Of a stretch of DNA of 64,000 bases, positions 57,118 to 64,000 are shown in pieces. Position 1 is the first letter of the stretch. Every line of letters begins with the position of its first letter. The notes beneath the pieces are model-generated. The model searched no databases, was not told the origin of the DNA, and worked only from the letters and a program-made list of their open reading frames with translations. Source of the DNA: an archaeon (lineage in GTDB: Archaea > Nanobdellota > Nanobdellia > SCGC-AAA011-G17 > GW2011-AR17); NCBI GenBank assembly GCA_018656555.1, contig JABHZQ010000004.1, positions 1-64,000 of the forward strand, read 5' to 3'. A program made the translations under genes and the position numbers.

Positions 57118-58160
57118 GCAGAATAGAAATAGATTTAGATCAAATAAGAGAAAATTATGCAAGATTAAAAACTATTGCCGATAAAAAAGGCATTTCTATA
57201 TATCCTGTAACTAAAGTAGCAGCAGGAGATCTAAGAGTAGCTAGAACATTAGAAGCAGTTGTAGTTGGTACTATGGCCGACTCAAGAATTGAAAATATTA
57301 GAAGCCTTAAACTAGCAGGTATAAGATCAGATTTTCTTTTATTGAGAGCACCTGCATTTTCTGAAATTGCTGAAGTAGTAAAATATGCGAATTATAGTTT
57401 GAATTCTTCTATGGCTACAATTAGTAAATTAGATCTTGAAGCTAAAAAGCAAGGAAAACAACATGGAGTAGTTTTAATGTTAGAGATGGGAGACTTAAGA
57501 GAAGGAACATCTATTGAAAATGCATTAACAATAGCAAGGAGAATAAAAGAATTAGGAAATGTCTATCTTTATGGAATTGGAGCTAACTTTGCATGTTATG
57601 GTGGAGTTGCACCCACAGCTGAAAAAATGCAAGCGTTAAGTAACTATGCTAAAAATTTTCCAGAAATTCAAATTGTTTCAGGTGGTAATTCTGCAAACAT
57701 ATCTTGGTTATTAGGAACAGATGATACTTACTCAATAAATAATCTTAGAATAGGTGAAGCAATAATGTTAGGATTAGAAACATTAAACAGAGAACCTATT
57801 AAAGGTTTAAACAGAGAAGCTTTTGTTCTTGCTGCAGAAGTAATTGAAGTTGAAAAAAAAGAATCTTCACCTTATGGAGAAATAGCCCAGGATGCTTTTG
57901 GAAATGTTCCTGAGTTTGAAGATGAGGGAATAATAACTCGGGCAATATTAAGTATTGGAAGACAAGATGTTGATCCAGATGGACTAACTCCATTTAATGG
58001 ACAACACACAATCTTAGGTGCAAGTAGTGATCATTTAATAATTAAAGCTGAAGAAGGTATTAGAGTAGGAGATGAAGTATATTTCACTCCAAGTTATTCT
58101 GCTTTGTTAAGACTAATGACCTCTCCCTTTGTACAAAAAAAGTATGTTACTTCTCGATGA
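57114..58160 (+). CDS. Alanine/ornithine-racemase-like PLP enzyme
   Basis: A 348-residue fold-type III PLP enzyme close to the ornithine racemase (Orr)/COG3457 group. YPVTKVAAGD contains the PLP Lys34; ADSRIENIRSLK, LMLEMGDLREG, GIGANFACYGGVAPT, SGGNSANISWLLG and NNLRIGEAIMLG match that family in order. It should racemise an amino acid, supplying a D-amino acid. Coupled to ligase B (ATGA), it probably makes their substrate. Its 3' end overlaps the convergent C39 gene by 14 bases. Confidence 0.88.
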   Translation: MSRIEIDLDQIRENYARLKTIADKKGISIYPVTKVAAGDLRVARTLEAVVVGTMADSRIENIRSLKLAGIRSDFLLLRAPAFSEIAEVVKYANYSLNSSMATISKLDLEAKKQGKQHGVVLMLEMGDLREGTSIENALTIARRIKELGNVYLYGIGANFACYGGVAPTAEKMQALSNYAKNFPEIQIVSGGNSANISWLLGTDDTYSINNLRIGEAIMLGLETLNREPIKGLNREAFVLAAEVIEVEKKESSPYGEIAQDAFGNVPEFEDEGIITRAILSIGRQDVDPDGLTPFNGQHTILGASSDHLIIKAEEGIRVGDEVYFTPSYSALLRLMTSPFVQKKYVTSR

Positions 58161-58854
58161 TTAGAATTACTGGACCATAAGTATTTATTGAAGAAATTAA
58201 ATAATTCTGTTCCATCTCAACATTTCCATCTTTTTCAAGATCATCAGCTGGATCAGTTATAATAAAATTTTTATCAGTATAACCAGAAACAACAATCCAA
58301 TGTCCTGTAGGTTTACCTTTTATATCATCAAACTTACCATTGTATTTTCTAGCTTTTTTAAAATAAAGTTGAGAACTTACTAAAGCAATTACTGGTATTT
58401 TTTTATCAATATACTTTTTTATCAGTTCTTTGGAGATAGGTAAGAATTTAACCTTTCCATCTTTTTCAAAATACTCCGAATAATACTTAGTAACATTATC
58501 TAGATATTGAGTCCCTTGTCCTTCTTTAAAATCTTCAGGAGATAGATTATGTAAAAATTTACTTCTCAATTCAAGTTTCTTCTTCAATTCTTCCTTAGAT
58601 AAATCAAACCAAGTTGCATCAAACCTTCTAACATCTAAAGAGATTACAGTAGATTTAAAATCTCGTTTCATTGCAAACAGTCCTAATTCACACTCACTTG
58701 CTCCAAGTTTTAAATCATCAACTTCACAGCTAGAGATCTCATTTACAACCTCTTTTAATTCCAGTTTAGTTCCATAATATGCTAAAACTTGTAATAGAGA
58801 AGAGTGACCACAACTACTTGGCCCTTGCAATATCCTAGGAATATCTAATTTCAT
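58147..58854 (-). CDS. C39-like papain-fold peptidase
   Basis: A 235-residue protein with a complete papain-like triad: Cys15 in GPSSCGHSSLLQVLAYYG, His in GHWIVVSGY (about 193) and Asp in FIITDPADD (about 205). No signal peptide is seen, so it probably acts in the cytoplasm. C39-like peptidases accompany RimK-type ligases in other genomes, where they may trim or remove added residues. It is transcribed toward the racemase. Confidence 0.85.
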   Translation of the reverse strand: MKLDIPRILQGPSSCGHSSLLQVLAYYGTKLELKEVVNEISSCEVDDLKLGASECELGLFAMKRDFKSTVISLDVRRFDATWFDLSKEELKKKLELRSKFLHNLSPEDFKEGQGTQYLDNVTKYYSEYFEKDGKVKFLPISKELIKKYIDKKIPVIALVSSQLYFKKARKYNGKFDDIKGKPTGHWIVVSGYTDKNFIITDPADDLEKDGNVEMEQNYLISSINTYGPVILIIEK

Positions 58855-58908
58855 AATAACTTATATTACACCAACATATTTAAATTTTATTAAATTATAC
58901 AATTAATA

Positions 58909-59493
58909 ATGAAACCCTACTTTCAAACAACAGAATACACAACAGCAGCTTCATCTTTACTAACTATTCTCTCATATTTCAAAAAATTAAAGCCTACTAG
59001 AGAAAATGAATTAAAAATATGGAAATACTCAGTAGACCTACCAACAAGGGGATCATCTATCTATGCTCTAGCAAACCTAGCACAAGAATTAAACCCTACT
59101 ATCTTTGCAGAATCAACAGAATATGAATTTCCAGACTATAGATTCTATAGGTACACCAAAGAAGACATAGAAATAGCAGAACTATCTTCCAATCTTCACA
59201 AAAAAAAGTGCAAAATTACAATAAAAGAAAAAAAAATAACTTTAAGCACAATAAAACAATTACTAAAAGATAATATTCTTCTAATAAGATTAAACACAAA
59301 ACCAATAAGAAATGAACAAAGAAACACTTCAAACTACTTAGTCATATACAAATATGATACTCATTTCCATATTATTGACCCTAAACAAGGTAAAACTATA
59401 ATTGATGAAACAACATTCAAAGAAGCATTTAAAACTCTAAAAACAAAAAAATATAGGTCCAATAAACTAATTGCGTTCCCAAACAATATTTAA
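58909..59493 (+). CDS. Inactive C39/DUF3335-like pseudopeptidase
   Basis: A 194-residue protein with the C39-like frame but changed catalytic residues: QTTEYTTAASSLLTILSYF where active relatives have a QTT-x-YTCGPA-type sequence, so Thr replaces Cys. NYLVIYKYDTHFHIIDPKQG has Asn where the His is expected, though the Asp remains. It probably binds but does not cleave a peptide. It is divergent from the active C39 gene, 54 bases apart. Confidence 0.75.
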   Translation: MKPYFQTTEYTTAASSLLTILSYFKKLKPTRENELKIWKYSVDLPTRGSSIYALANLAQELNPTIFAESTEYEFPDYRFYRYTKEDIEIAELSSNLHKKKCKITIKEKKITLSTIKQLLKDNILLIRLNTKPIRNEQRNTSNYLVIYKYDTHFHIIDPKQGKTIIDETTFKEAFKTLKTKKYRSNKLIAFPNNI

Positions 59494-59544
59494 GATCACA
59501 ACAATTAAACTAAATAAATCTTTAAAAACAAAACTTCTATTTAA

Positions 59545-59643
59545 ATGACCATGCGAAAAAAAAGGGTGAAGCTTTTGCAGAATCCAGAAGCTACAAAAGA
59601 AGAGGCAGACATAGATATGGATGAACTCCATATAGCAATGTAA
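59545..59643 (+). CDS. Possible 32-residue peptide
   Basis: Too short for the ORF track. It reads MTMRKKRVKLLQNPEATKEE... and ends ELHIAM; a basic N-terminus followed by an acidic stretch. A TATA-like ATAAATCTTTAAAAAC sits about 25-30 bases upstream, so a leaderless mRNA is possible. Given the peptide-ligation genes just upstream it could be a small substrate, but this is speculative; it may be chance. Confidence 0.35.
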   Translation: MTMRKKRVKLLQNPEATKEEADIDMDELHIAM

Positions 59644-59706
59644 CAACAATCCTTAAATAGAAGTTTAGTGTAATTATATAATTATTCTAAAAGGGAGGAA
59701 ACAAAA

Positions 59707-60777
59707 ATGAACGTGTTCGGATCTCTAATTGAAGATGCCTTAAAAAATGTCGACACTCAAAAAGAGGAAGTCGTAGTAGGACAAGCTAATATCAAAGTTA
59801 TAGGTTGTGGTGGTGGAGGAACTAATGCAACAAACTGGTTATTCAAGAAAGGAATCCAGGGTGCACAAGTTATTGCTATCAACACAGATAAACAACATCT
59901 TGATCTTGTAGAAGCAGATAGAAAAATCCTAATCGGAAGAGACTTAACAAGAGGTCTTGGATGTGGTGGATTCCCAGAAAAGGGTAGAGAAGCTGCTAAA
60001 GAACAGATTGGTGAATTAAAAGAAAGTCTTAGAAATACTGATATGGTTTTTGTAACAGCTGGTATGGGTGGGGGAACTGGAACTGGTTCTGCTCCTGTTA
60101 TTGCACAATTATCCAAAGAATCTGGATCAATTGTAATTGGTGCTGTAACAATGCCTTTTGAAATTGAAAGGGCTAGAATTGAAAAAGCTGAATTCGGATT
60201 GCAACAATTAAGAGATGTTTGTGATACTGTAATTGTAATTGATAATAATAGATTAGTTCAAATTGCAGGTAATTTACCAATTCAACAAGCATTCGCTGTG
60301 GCAAACGAGCTTATCTCAACAATGATTAAAGGAATTGTAGAAATTATTGCTGTTCCCTCTCTAGTTAACCTAGATTATGCAGATGTAAAAGCTATCATGG
60401 CAAATGGAGATGTATCTGTTATTGGAATTGGTGAGTCTGATTCACAAAACAGAGTTGAAGAAGCAGTAAAAAGAGCACTTTCAAATCCATTACTAGAAGT
60501 TTCCTATGAGGGAGCTTCAGGAGCTCTAATCCATGTGGCTGGAGGAGATGATCTAACTCTTGACGAAGTTAACCAAGTTGGAGATATGATCACAGAAGCT
60601 CTAGATCCAGATGCAAACGTTATCTGGGGAGCAAGGATTATGGGAGATATGAAAGGAAGGCTAAGAGTAATGACAATCATTACAGGTGTAAACTCACCTT
60701 ACATTTTAGGTAGGGGTAGAGATACACACAAAGAACAAAATAAGATGTCTAGAGATTTTGGCATTGATTTTGTTTAA
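59707..60777 (+). CDS. ftsZ: Cell-division tubulin homologue FtsZ
   Basis: A 356-residue FtsZ. GCGGGGTNATNWLFKKG binds nucleotide, GMGGGTGTGSAPVIA is the tubulin signature loop, and NLDYADVKAIM the T7 region with synergy-loop Asp. A short C-terminal tail ends SRDFGIDFV; no long linker. It polymerises with GTP at the division site. GGGAGG (59693-59698) precedes the ATG. Confidence 0.97.
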   Translation: MNVFGSLIEDALKNVDTQKEEVVVGQANIKVIGCGGGGTNATNWLFKKGIQGAQVIAINTDKQHLDLVEADRKILIGRDLTRGLGCGGFPEKGREAAKEQIGELKESLRNTDMVFVTAGMGGGTGTGSAPVIAQLSKESGSIVIGAVTMPFEIERARIEKAEFGLQQLRDVCDTVIVIDNNRLVQIAGNLPIQQAFAVANELISTMIKGIVEIIAVPSLVNLDYADVKAIMANGDVSVIGIGESDSQNRVEEAVKRALSNPLLEVSYEGASGALIHVAGGDDLTLDEVNQVGDMITEALDPDANVIWGARIMGDMKGRLRVMTIITGVNSPYILGRGRDTHKEQNKMSRDFGIDFV

Positions 60778-60836
60778 CTTCAACTCAATTTGAAGCCATA
60801 AACACCTTTTTATATTTATTTTAATTTCTTTTTCTT

Positions 60837-61307
60837 ATGAAATCGATAATTTTACTACTAATGGTGGGTCTTTTGGTTACAGGTTGTGTCAGTACAGGAA
60901 GTACTTATGAAGAATTAGAATCAGAAAGATTTAACTTTTATTCTGAAGATTATATCTGTAACACAAACCTGGAAGCAATGTCCCTTCCAGACCAAGATGA
61001 GTTTGTAATAACAACTCAAGACGAATATGATGAGTTAATAGCACTTTATGAAGAACTAATTCCTTGTGATAAAGGTTATTATGCTCCAGATATTGATTTT
61101 GAACAATACTCTCTATTAGGAAGATATGCTTCTGGTGGAGGATGTACTATTGACTTCGAAAAAACAATATACCAAGATGACGCCAACAAACAGATAATCT
61201 ATGAACTTTTTGTAAATGAGCAAGGATTATGTGAAATGGCTGCAGTAAGTATGAACTGGATCTTGGTACCTACAATACCAGAAGGCTACGAAGTAGTTTT
61301 TAACTAA
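60837..61307 (+). CDS. Small exported lipoprotein
   Basis: A 156-residue protein with a signal peptide and lipobox (GLLVTGC, Cys17), so probably lipid-anchored outside. The mature part has four Cys (YICNT, IPCDKG, GGCTID, GLCEM) likely paired, and an even alpha/beta mix. No family recognised. A T-rich tract after the stop serves as terminator. Confidence 0.75.
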   Translation: MKSIILLLMVGLLVTGCVSTGSTYEELESERFNFYSEDYICNTNLEAMSLPDQDEFVITTQDEYDELIALYEELIPCDKGYYAPDIDFEQYSLLGRYASGGGCTIDFEKTIYQDDANKQIIYELFVNEQGLCEMAAVSMNWILVPTIPEGYEVVFN

Positions 61308-61324
61308 TTTTTTTATTTTTTTTC
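61308..61324 (+). terminator. T-rich terminator after the lipoprotein gene
   Basis: TTTTTTTATTTTTTTTC directly follows the stop, with no strong hairpin. It lies between convergent genes and would terminate the forward transcript. Confidence 0.5.
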
Positions 61325-61335
61325 TACACTACTAC

Positions 61336-62532
61336 TCAAATCTTCTTCTTTAAATTATAAATAAATATAATTAAGAACAAACCAGAACCTAAAAGAAACA
61401 TAGAATTGATTCCATAATTATCAGCTAATAGTCCAGCAGTTAAAGGACCTAAACCTAATGCAATATTAGTCAAAGCTAATAAAATAGCAGTCATCTCTCC
61501 AACCTTTTTCTTAGGCATTAGTCTAGTTATCTTTCCTTGGAAAATAACAAGTATCATTGAAAAAGGAATAGCTATTGCAATAATTAGAATAAATAACAAC
61601 CATAAAGATTGAACAAAGAACATTATTAAAAGAGCACCAATACTAACAATTAATCCCAACATAACAACTCTTTTTTTCTTTACAATTGAAGCATAAACTG
61701 GCTCAAAAAATGCAGGCAAGTACAATAATGCAAATAAAACACCTATAACAAAGAAGCTAGCATTAATCTCTCTAAAAAATAAAGGCAGCATTAAAGGTAA
61801 AAATCCATGACAGAACTTCAACAAGAACATACTAATAAAAAATCCTCTTAATTCTTTATTCTTAAAAAAATCCTTTAACTCCCTCTTAAAACTTGCAAGA
61901 CCTATTCCTCTAACTCCCTCTCGAATTGTACCCTGTTTCTTATCTGGTAAAAAGGCCAACACAAAAAGAGCAATAAATGAAAATATAGATACAGAATAAA
62001 ATAAATTATACCCCCAAAGACTAATTAAATAACCTCCAAGAACACTTCCAGTAACCATAGCAGCAACCCAACCAGCATCATACAAACCATAAGACAACAT
62101 CTCTTTGTTCTTAGGTGAGTGTTTTCTCACATAGTACTCTAAAGATAACCATAAAAGAGTAGAAGCTAATGCATGATAAAAAACAAACAACATAAAGTTC
62201 CACATTGCAGTTAATTGAAGTAAAAGAAAACCCATTGGGACATACAACAACAATGCAACCATCAATAGTCTTCTAGGTTGTATCTTATCTAGAACACCAC
62301 CTAATACAAAGGAAAACAAAAAGGAAAAAATGTAAAACATAAACATAGCAACCCCAAGATTAGAATAACTACCTAAAATCTCTTCATAATATATTGGAGT
62401 AAAAGCACTGATCAAACCCCAACCCATAACATAAACAAAAGCAAGAATAGCAGCTCGCTTAATACTCTTCGGCAAACTATCTATCTGAGAAAAAAATCCT
62501 ATTTCACCTCTTTTATTGTGATGATAGACCAT
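61336..62532 (-). CDS. MFS transporter
   Basis: I shorten the track start (62577) to ATG 62532, which lies one base after the asnS stop; this gives 398 residues. It has 12 predicted helices, a central hydrophilic loop and the MFS loop 2-3 motif GGVLDKIQPRRLL (compare G-x-x-x-D-x-x-G-R-R). ALGLGPLTAGLLADNYG lies in the C-terminal half. A cytoplasm-to-outside exporter of unknown substrate. Probably co-transcribed with asnS. Confidence 0.85.
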   Translation of the reverse strand: MVYHHNKRGEIGFFSQIDSLPKSIKRAAILAFVYVMGWGLISAFTPIYYEEILGSYSNLGVAMFMFYIFSFLFSFVLGGVLDKIQPRRLLMVALLLYVPMGFLLLQLTAMWNFMLFVFYHALASTLLWLSLEYYVRKHSPKNKEMLSYGLYDAGWVAAMVTGSVLGGYLISLWGYNLFYSVSIFSFIALFVLAFLPDKKQGTIREGVRGIGLASFKRELKDFFKNKELRGFFISMFLLKFCHGFLPLMLPLFFREINASFFVIGVLFALLYLPAFFEPVYASIVKKKRVVMLGLIVSIGALLIMFFVQSLWLLFILIIAIAIPFSMILVIFQGKITRLMPKKKVGEMTAILLALTNIALGLGPLTAGLLADNYGINSMFLLGSGLFLIIFIYNLKKKI

Positions 62533-62533
62533 T

Positions 62534-63823
62534 CTATGGTGTAAATCTTGTTGGATTTCTTGGGAAAGGAATTGCATCCTTAATAGTATCTAACCCACAA
62601 ATCCAAGAGATCACTCTCTCAACACCCATACCAAATCCTCCATGAGGAACAGAACCATACCTTCTAGTGTCAAAGTAATACTCATAATTATTCAAATCTT
62701 CTCCTTCTTTTGTCAATCTCTCTTTCAATAATTCAACATCTGTCTCTCTCTGTGAAGCCCCAAACAATTCACCATATCCATCAGGGCCAATAACATCAAA
62801 CCCAAGAACAACTTTATTATCTTCAGGATCTTCTTTCATGTAGAAAGCCTTAACTTCCTTAGGATATCTTGTAACAATTATTGGAGTATCATACAACTCC
62901 CCTAACTTGTCTTCTTCAATAGTTCTAAGATCTTTACCCCATTTAACTTTCAGCTTGCACTTTTTATCTAAAATCTTCAATGCTTCAGTGTAAGTAATTC
63001 TAGGGAATTTTTTCTTTGCAGTAGCTTCTAGTTTCTTAGTATCTCTTTTTAGGATCTCTAATTCTTCTTTACAATCTTTTAGAACTAGTTTTACAATATT
63101 TCTTAGTAAGCCTTCTGCTTCATCCTGTAAATCATCAAAAGTATTCCATAAAATTTCCATCTCAGCATGCCAGTACTCTGTTAAGTGTCTTGAAGTAACA
63201 CTCTTTTCAGCTCTGAAAGATGGTGCAATACAATATATCTTTTCTAGAGAAAAAATAGCAGCTTCAGCATATAACTGCCAAGTCTGAGCTAAATACAACT
63301 CTTTACCAAAATAAGGAACAGTAAACATAGTACTTCCTCCCTCTCCTTGAGTTGCTTGGAAAATTGGACTTTGAAACTCATAGTAATCATTACTTCTAAA
63401 ATAATCATGAATAGCTCCAAATACCTTACTTCGTATTTTCATAATAGCATTCATCTTTCTTGATCTTAACCATAAGTGTCTGTTATCAGCTAAGAACTCT
63501 GTAGAAAGGTCTTTAGCTATTGGAAAAACTTCAGAAAAATGAACAACATTTAATTTTTCTACTTTAATCTCATAACCAGTTGGTGCTCTATCATCTTTTG
63601 AAACCTTTCCATCAATCTCAACAGCACTCTCAGTAAGTATTTTTTCAGCATCTTTCCATATATTTTCACTAACCTTTTCTTTTTCAACAACACATTGAAT
63701 TATATTTTTAGAATCTCTCATAATTAAGAAAATTAAATTCTTTCCTTTCCGAATCCTATAAACCCAGCCTTTAATATGTGTCTTTCCTTTACCTTTTTTT
63801 ATAGTTTCTTGGATGCCTACCAT
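62534..63823 (-). CDS. asnS: Asparaginyl-tRNA synthetase
   Basis: A 429-residue class IIb synthetase. An N-terminal OB-fold anticodon domain (about 15-100) precedes the catalytic core: motif 2 IAPSFRAEKSVTSRHLTEYWHAE, and motif 3 GGFGMGVERVISWICGLDTIKDAIPFPR, whose tail favours AsnRS over AspRS. It charges tRNA-Asn directly. Typical length. The start ATG is well supported by the GIQETIKKGKG opening. Confidence 0.93.
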   Translation of the reverse strand: MVGIQETIKKGKGKTHIKGWVYRIRKGKNLIFLIMRDSKNIIQCVVEKEKVSENIWKDAEKILTESAVEIDGKVSKDDRAPTGYEIKVEKLNVVHFSEVFPIAKDLSTEFLADNRHLWLRSRKMNAIMKIRSKVFGAIHDYFRSNDYYEFQSPIFQATQGEGGSTMFTVPYFGKELYLAQTWQLYAEAAIFSLEKIYCIAPSFRAEKSVTSRHLTEYWHAEMEILWNTFDDLQDEAEGLLRNIVKLVLKDCKEELEILKRDTKKLEATAKKKFPRITYTEALKILDKKCKLKVKWGKDLRTIEEDKLGELYDTPIIVTRYPKEVKAFYMKEDPEDNKVVLGFDVIGPDGYGELFGASQRETDVELLKERLTKEGEDLNNYEYYFDTRRYGSVPHGGFGMGVERVISWICGLDTIKDAIPFPRNPTRFTP

Positions 63824-63890
63824 CCTCTCAATAAATTTACCTTAATATAAAAACCTTACCTTTTTAAATAACGATTTTATTCTAAAAACT

Positions 63891-64000
63891 ATGTTTAAAC
63901 TAACAAACCAAGATGGAAATGCAAGAACTGGTGTACTAACAACTCCTCATGGAGAGGTAGAAACTCCTTTCTTTATGCCAGTTGCAACTAAAGCAGTTGG
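63891..64000 (+). CDS. tgt: tRNA-guanine transglycosylase, N-terminus only
   Basis: A partial gene cut by the window end; 36 residues remain. [19 protein letters not shown] followed by PVATKAVG matches the start of queuine/archaeosine tRNA-guanine transglycosylases. In archaea the enzyme inserts preQ0 at position 15 during archaeosine synthesis. An AT-rich promoter lies in the 67-base gap from asnS, which is divergent. Confidence 0.9.
   Translation, partial: MFKLTNQDGNARTGVLTTPHGEVETPFFMPVATKAV

Noticed and set aside
59757-60116. Antisense 119-residue ORF within ftsZ and similar long antisense ORFs
   Set aside because: Shadow frames of clear genes, with compositions set by the coding strand.

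Overview
The window looks like part of the chromosome of an AT-rich archaeon, most likely a DPANN lineage near Woesearchaeota or Pacearchaeota. The evidence is an archaeal RNA polymerase operon with split B and A subunits (rpoH, rpoB'', rpoB', rpoA', rpoA''), archaeal uS12, uS7, eL30, eL35 and L10e, Orc1/Cdc6, archaeal-type GlyRS, AsnRS and RNase J, Ogg2, a pilin with a class III signal peptide, FtsZ, BRE/TATA-like promoters and tRNA introns with bulge-helix-bulge (BHB) sites. Lineage is inferred from gene style; no search was run. Genes are tightly packed, often overlapping, and no gene-free stretch exceeds 300 bases.

Layout. 1-4.3 kb: an incomplete exported glycoprotein-like gene, a Na+/Ca2+ exchanger, two exported acidic proteins and a phosphoesterase. 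4.4-6.4 kb: an iron/oxygen defence operon (VIT1/Ccc1-like transporter, rubrerythrin, desulfoferrodoxin, Ogg2 glycosylase). 6.4-11.2 kb: unknown proteins, a shortened tRNA-like gene, a two-microprotein operon, Orc1/Cdc6, a CARF-like protein and a permuted GTPase. 11.3-18.5 kb: a run of exported or surface proteins, including a beta-rich protein, a large Ig/cadherin-type protein, a one-domain lipoprotein relative and an S-layer-like protein. 18.5-25.6 kb: DHH phosphoesterase, YqhQ-like membrane protein, secreted subtilase, glycosidase-like protein. 25.6-32 kb: two LAGLIDADG genes flanking a segment with initiator tRNA-Met, a truncated Dph2-like gene, a transglutaminase lipoprotein and GlyRS; tRNA-Phe lies just beyond. 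32-41.5 kb: response regulator, pilin, RNA methyltransferase, CysRS, radical SAM protein, RNase J and others. 41.6-54.6 kb: tRNA-Asp, tRNA-Lys, the RNA polymerase/ribosomal operon, Lrp/AsnC, a nucleotidyltransferase, eL35 and L10e. 55.2-59.5 kb: two ATP-grasp ligases, an amino-acid racemase and two C39-like proteins. 59.7-64 kb: FtsZ, a lipoprotein, MFS transporter, AsnRS and the start of tgt.

Most notable. (1) The two LAGLIDADG genes and the microprotein operon share an unusual GC-rich element directly upstream of their TATA boxes, which suggests a small common regulon. (2) Three of the four intact tRNAs carry 30-32 nt introns at non-canonical places (two in the D-loop, one in the T-loop), and the predicted splicing restores consensus loops. 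(3) The ATP-grasp/ATP-grasp/racemase operon faces an apparently active C39 peptidase, with a C39-like protein lacking Cys and His next to it. This looks like an undescribed peptide-ligation or peptide-tagging locus, possibly using a D-amino acid, with a near-perfect operator-like palindrome at its promoter.
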